A stretch of 5,962 nt of DNA, taken from assembly GCA_035560935.1 (NCBI GenBank), contig DATMYQ010000011.1:1-5962 (forward strand). Reading direction: 5' to 3'. The stretch's first letter is position 1, and each line of letters starts with the position of its first letter. Source of the stretch: DATMYQ01 sp035560935. Lineage in GTDB: Bacteria > Bacillota > Negativicutes > Sporomusales > Sporomusaceae. Shown here in pieces: positions 5,804 through 5,962 of the stretch. The position numbers and the translations under genes were made by a program. The notes beneath the pieces were generated by a model that made no database searches, was not told where the DNA came from, and saw only the letters and a list, made by a program, of their open reading frames with translations.

Positions 5804-5962
5804 CTAAATATCAAATTCAATCCGCTTGCCATGGATCATATTAAACTCCCGCACATGCAGGGAACGTTCCAGCAAGCGTTGCTTGTCGATGACAGTAATG
5901 GAATTTTGTTCCCGGCGTACAGTTTTTTCCTGCACCAGTTTGTTGATGACATTATACAAACC
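5804..5962 (-). CDS. Partial gene: C-terminus of a probable Crp/Fnr-family transcription regulator
   Basis: The last 52 codons of a gene that begins beyond the right edge are open up to the TAG at 5804-5806. The visible start, LYNVINKLVQEKTVRREQ, looks like the recognition helix and wing of a Crp/Fnr winged helix. The next stretch, SITVIDKQRLLERS, matches the pattern that follows it in that family (a strand of the form I-x-V-x-D, then a helix). Some 18 further residues (LHVREFNMIHGKRIEFDI) form a tail longer than usual. The effector-binding domain is not in the window, so the ligand cannot be named. Another winged-helix family, such as GntR, is possible. The gene ends about 100 bases before a strong terminator at 5658-5703 and is therefore not in the same transcript as the HD-GYP gene unless read-through occurs. 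Confidence 0.6.
   Translation of the reverse strand, partial: GLYNVINKLVQEKTVRREQNSITVIDKQRLLERSLHVREFNMIHGKRIEFDI

Overview
The window carries four genes, all on the minus strand, so it reads from right to left. They are the 3' end of a probable Crp/Fnr-type regulator (5804-5962, cut by the window edge), an HD-GYP c-di-GMP phosphodiesterase (4170-5225), a soluble methyl-accepting chemotaxis protein (2878-4044) and a long regulator with four PAS domains and a PucR-type helix-turn-helix (36-2450). I see no RNA gene of a known class, insertion sequence, phage gene or CRISPR array. The protein types (PAS-PucR regulator, short cytoplasmic chemoreceptor, HD-GYP protein with the Firmicutes-style N-terminus), strong GGAGG-type ribosome sites and AT-rich intergenic DNA around moderately GC-rich genes suggest a motile anaerobic Firmicute. 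The Negativicutes (Sporomusa relatives) are a good guess but not proven by the sequence.

Layout, in the direction of transcription. The Crp-like gene ends at 5804 and is followed by a perfect 16-bp inverted-repeat terminator (5658-5703). Next come about 360 bases without a gene that hold control elements for the HD-GYP gene. They are a conserved promoter-like element (5553-5608), a structured leader, and a second, textbook intrinsic terminator (5263-5294) placed just ahead of the strong ribosome site and GTG start. A terminator between promoter and gene means the transcript is probably attenuated, and I could not match the leader to a riboswitch class I know. The chemoreceptor gene follows after 125 bases with no visible terminator, so the two are probably one transcript, closed by the hairpin at 2738-2794. 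A 285-base region that can form alternative paired structures then leads into the PAS-PucR gene.

How the parts may work together (inference): the HD-GYP enzyme lowers c-di-GMP and so favours motility over surface growth. The soluble chemoreceptor would feed an internal signal into the CheA/CheY pathway. Co-transcription would set both outputs at once. The PAS-PucR protein senses an unknown signal. A near-identical 19-base motif (18 of 19 bases) occurs upstream of the HD-GYP leader and again at the end of the PAS-PucR gene, where it would serve the next gene to the left. In both places the motif is followed at nearly the same distance by TGTATACA. One regulator may therefore control two transcripts here. 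The most novel-looking parts are this paired element, the terminator-gated leader, and the chemoreceptor's internally duplicated sensor.
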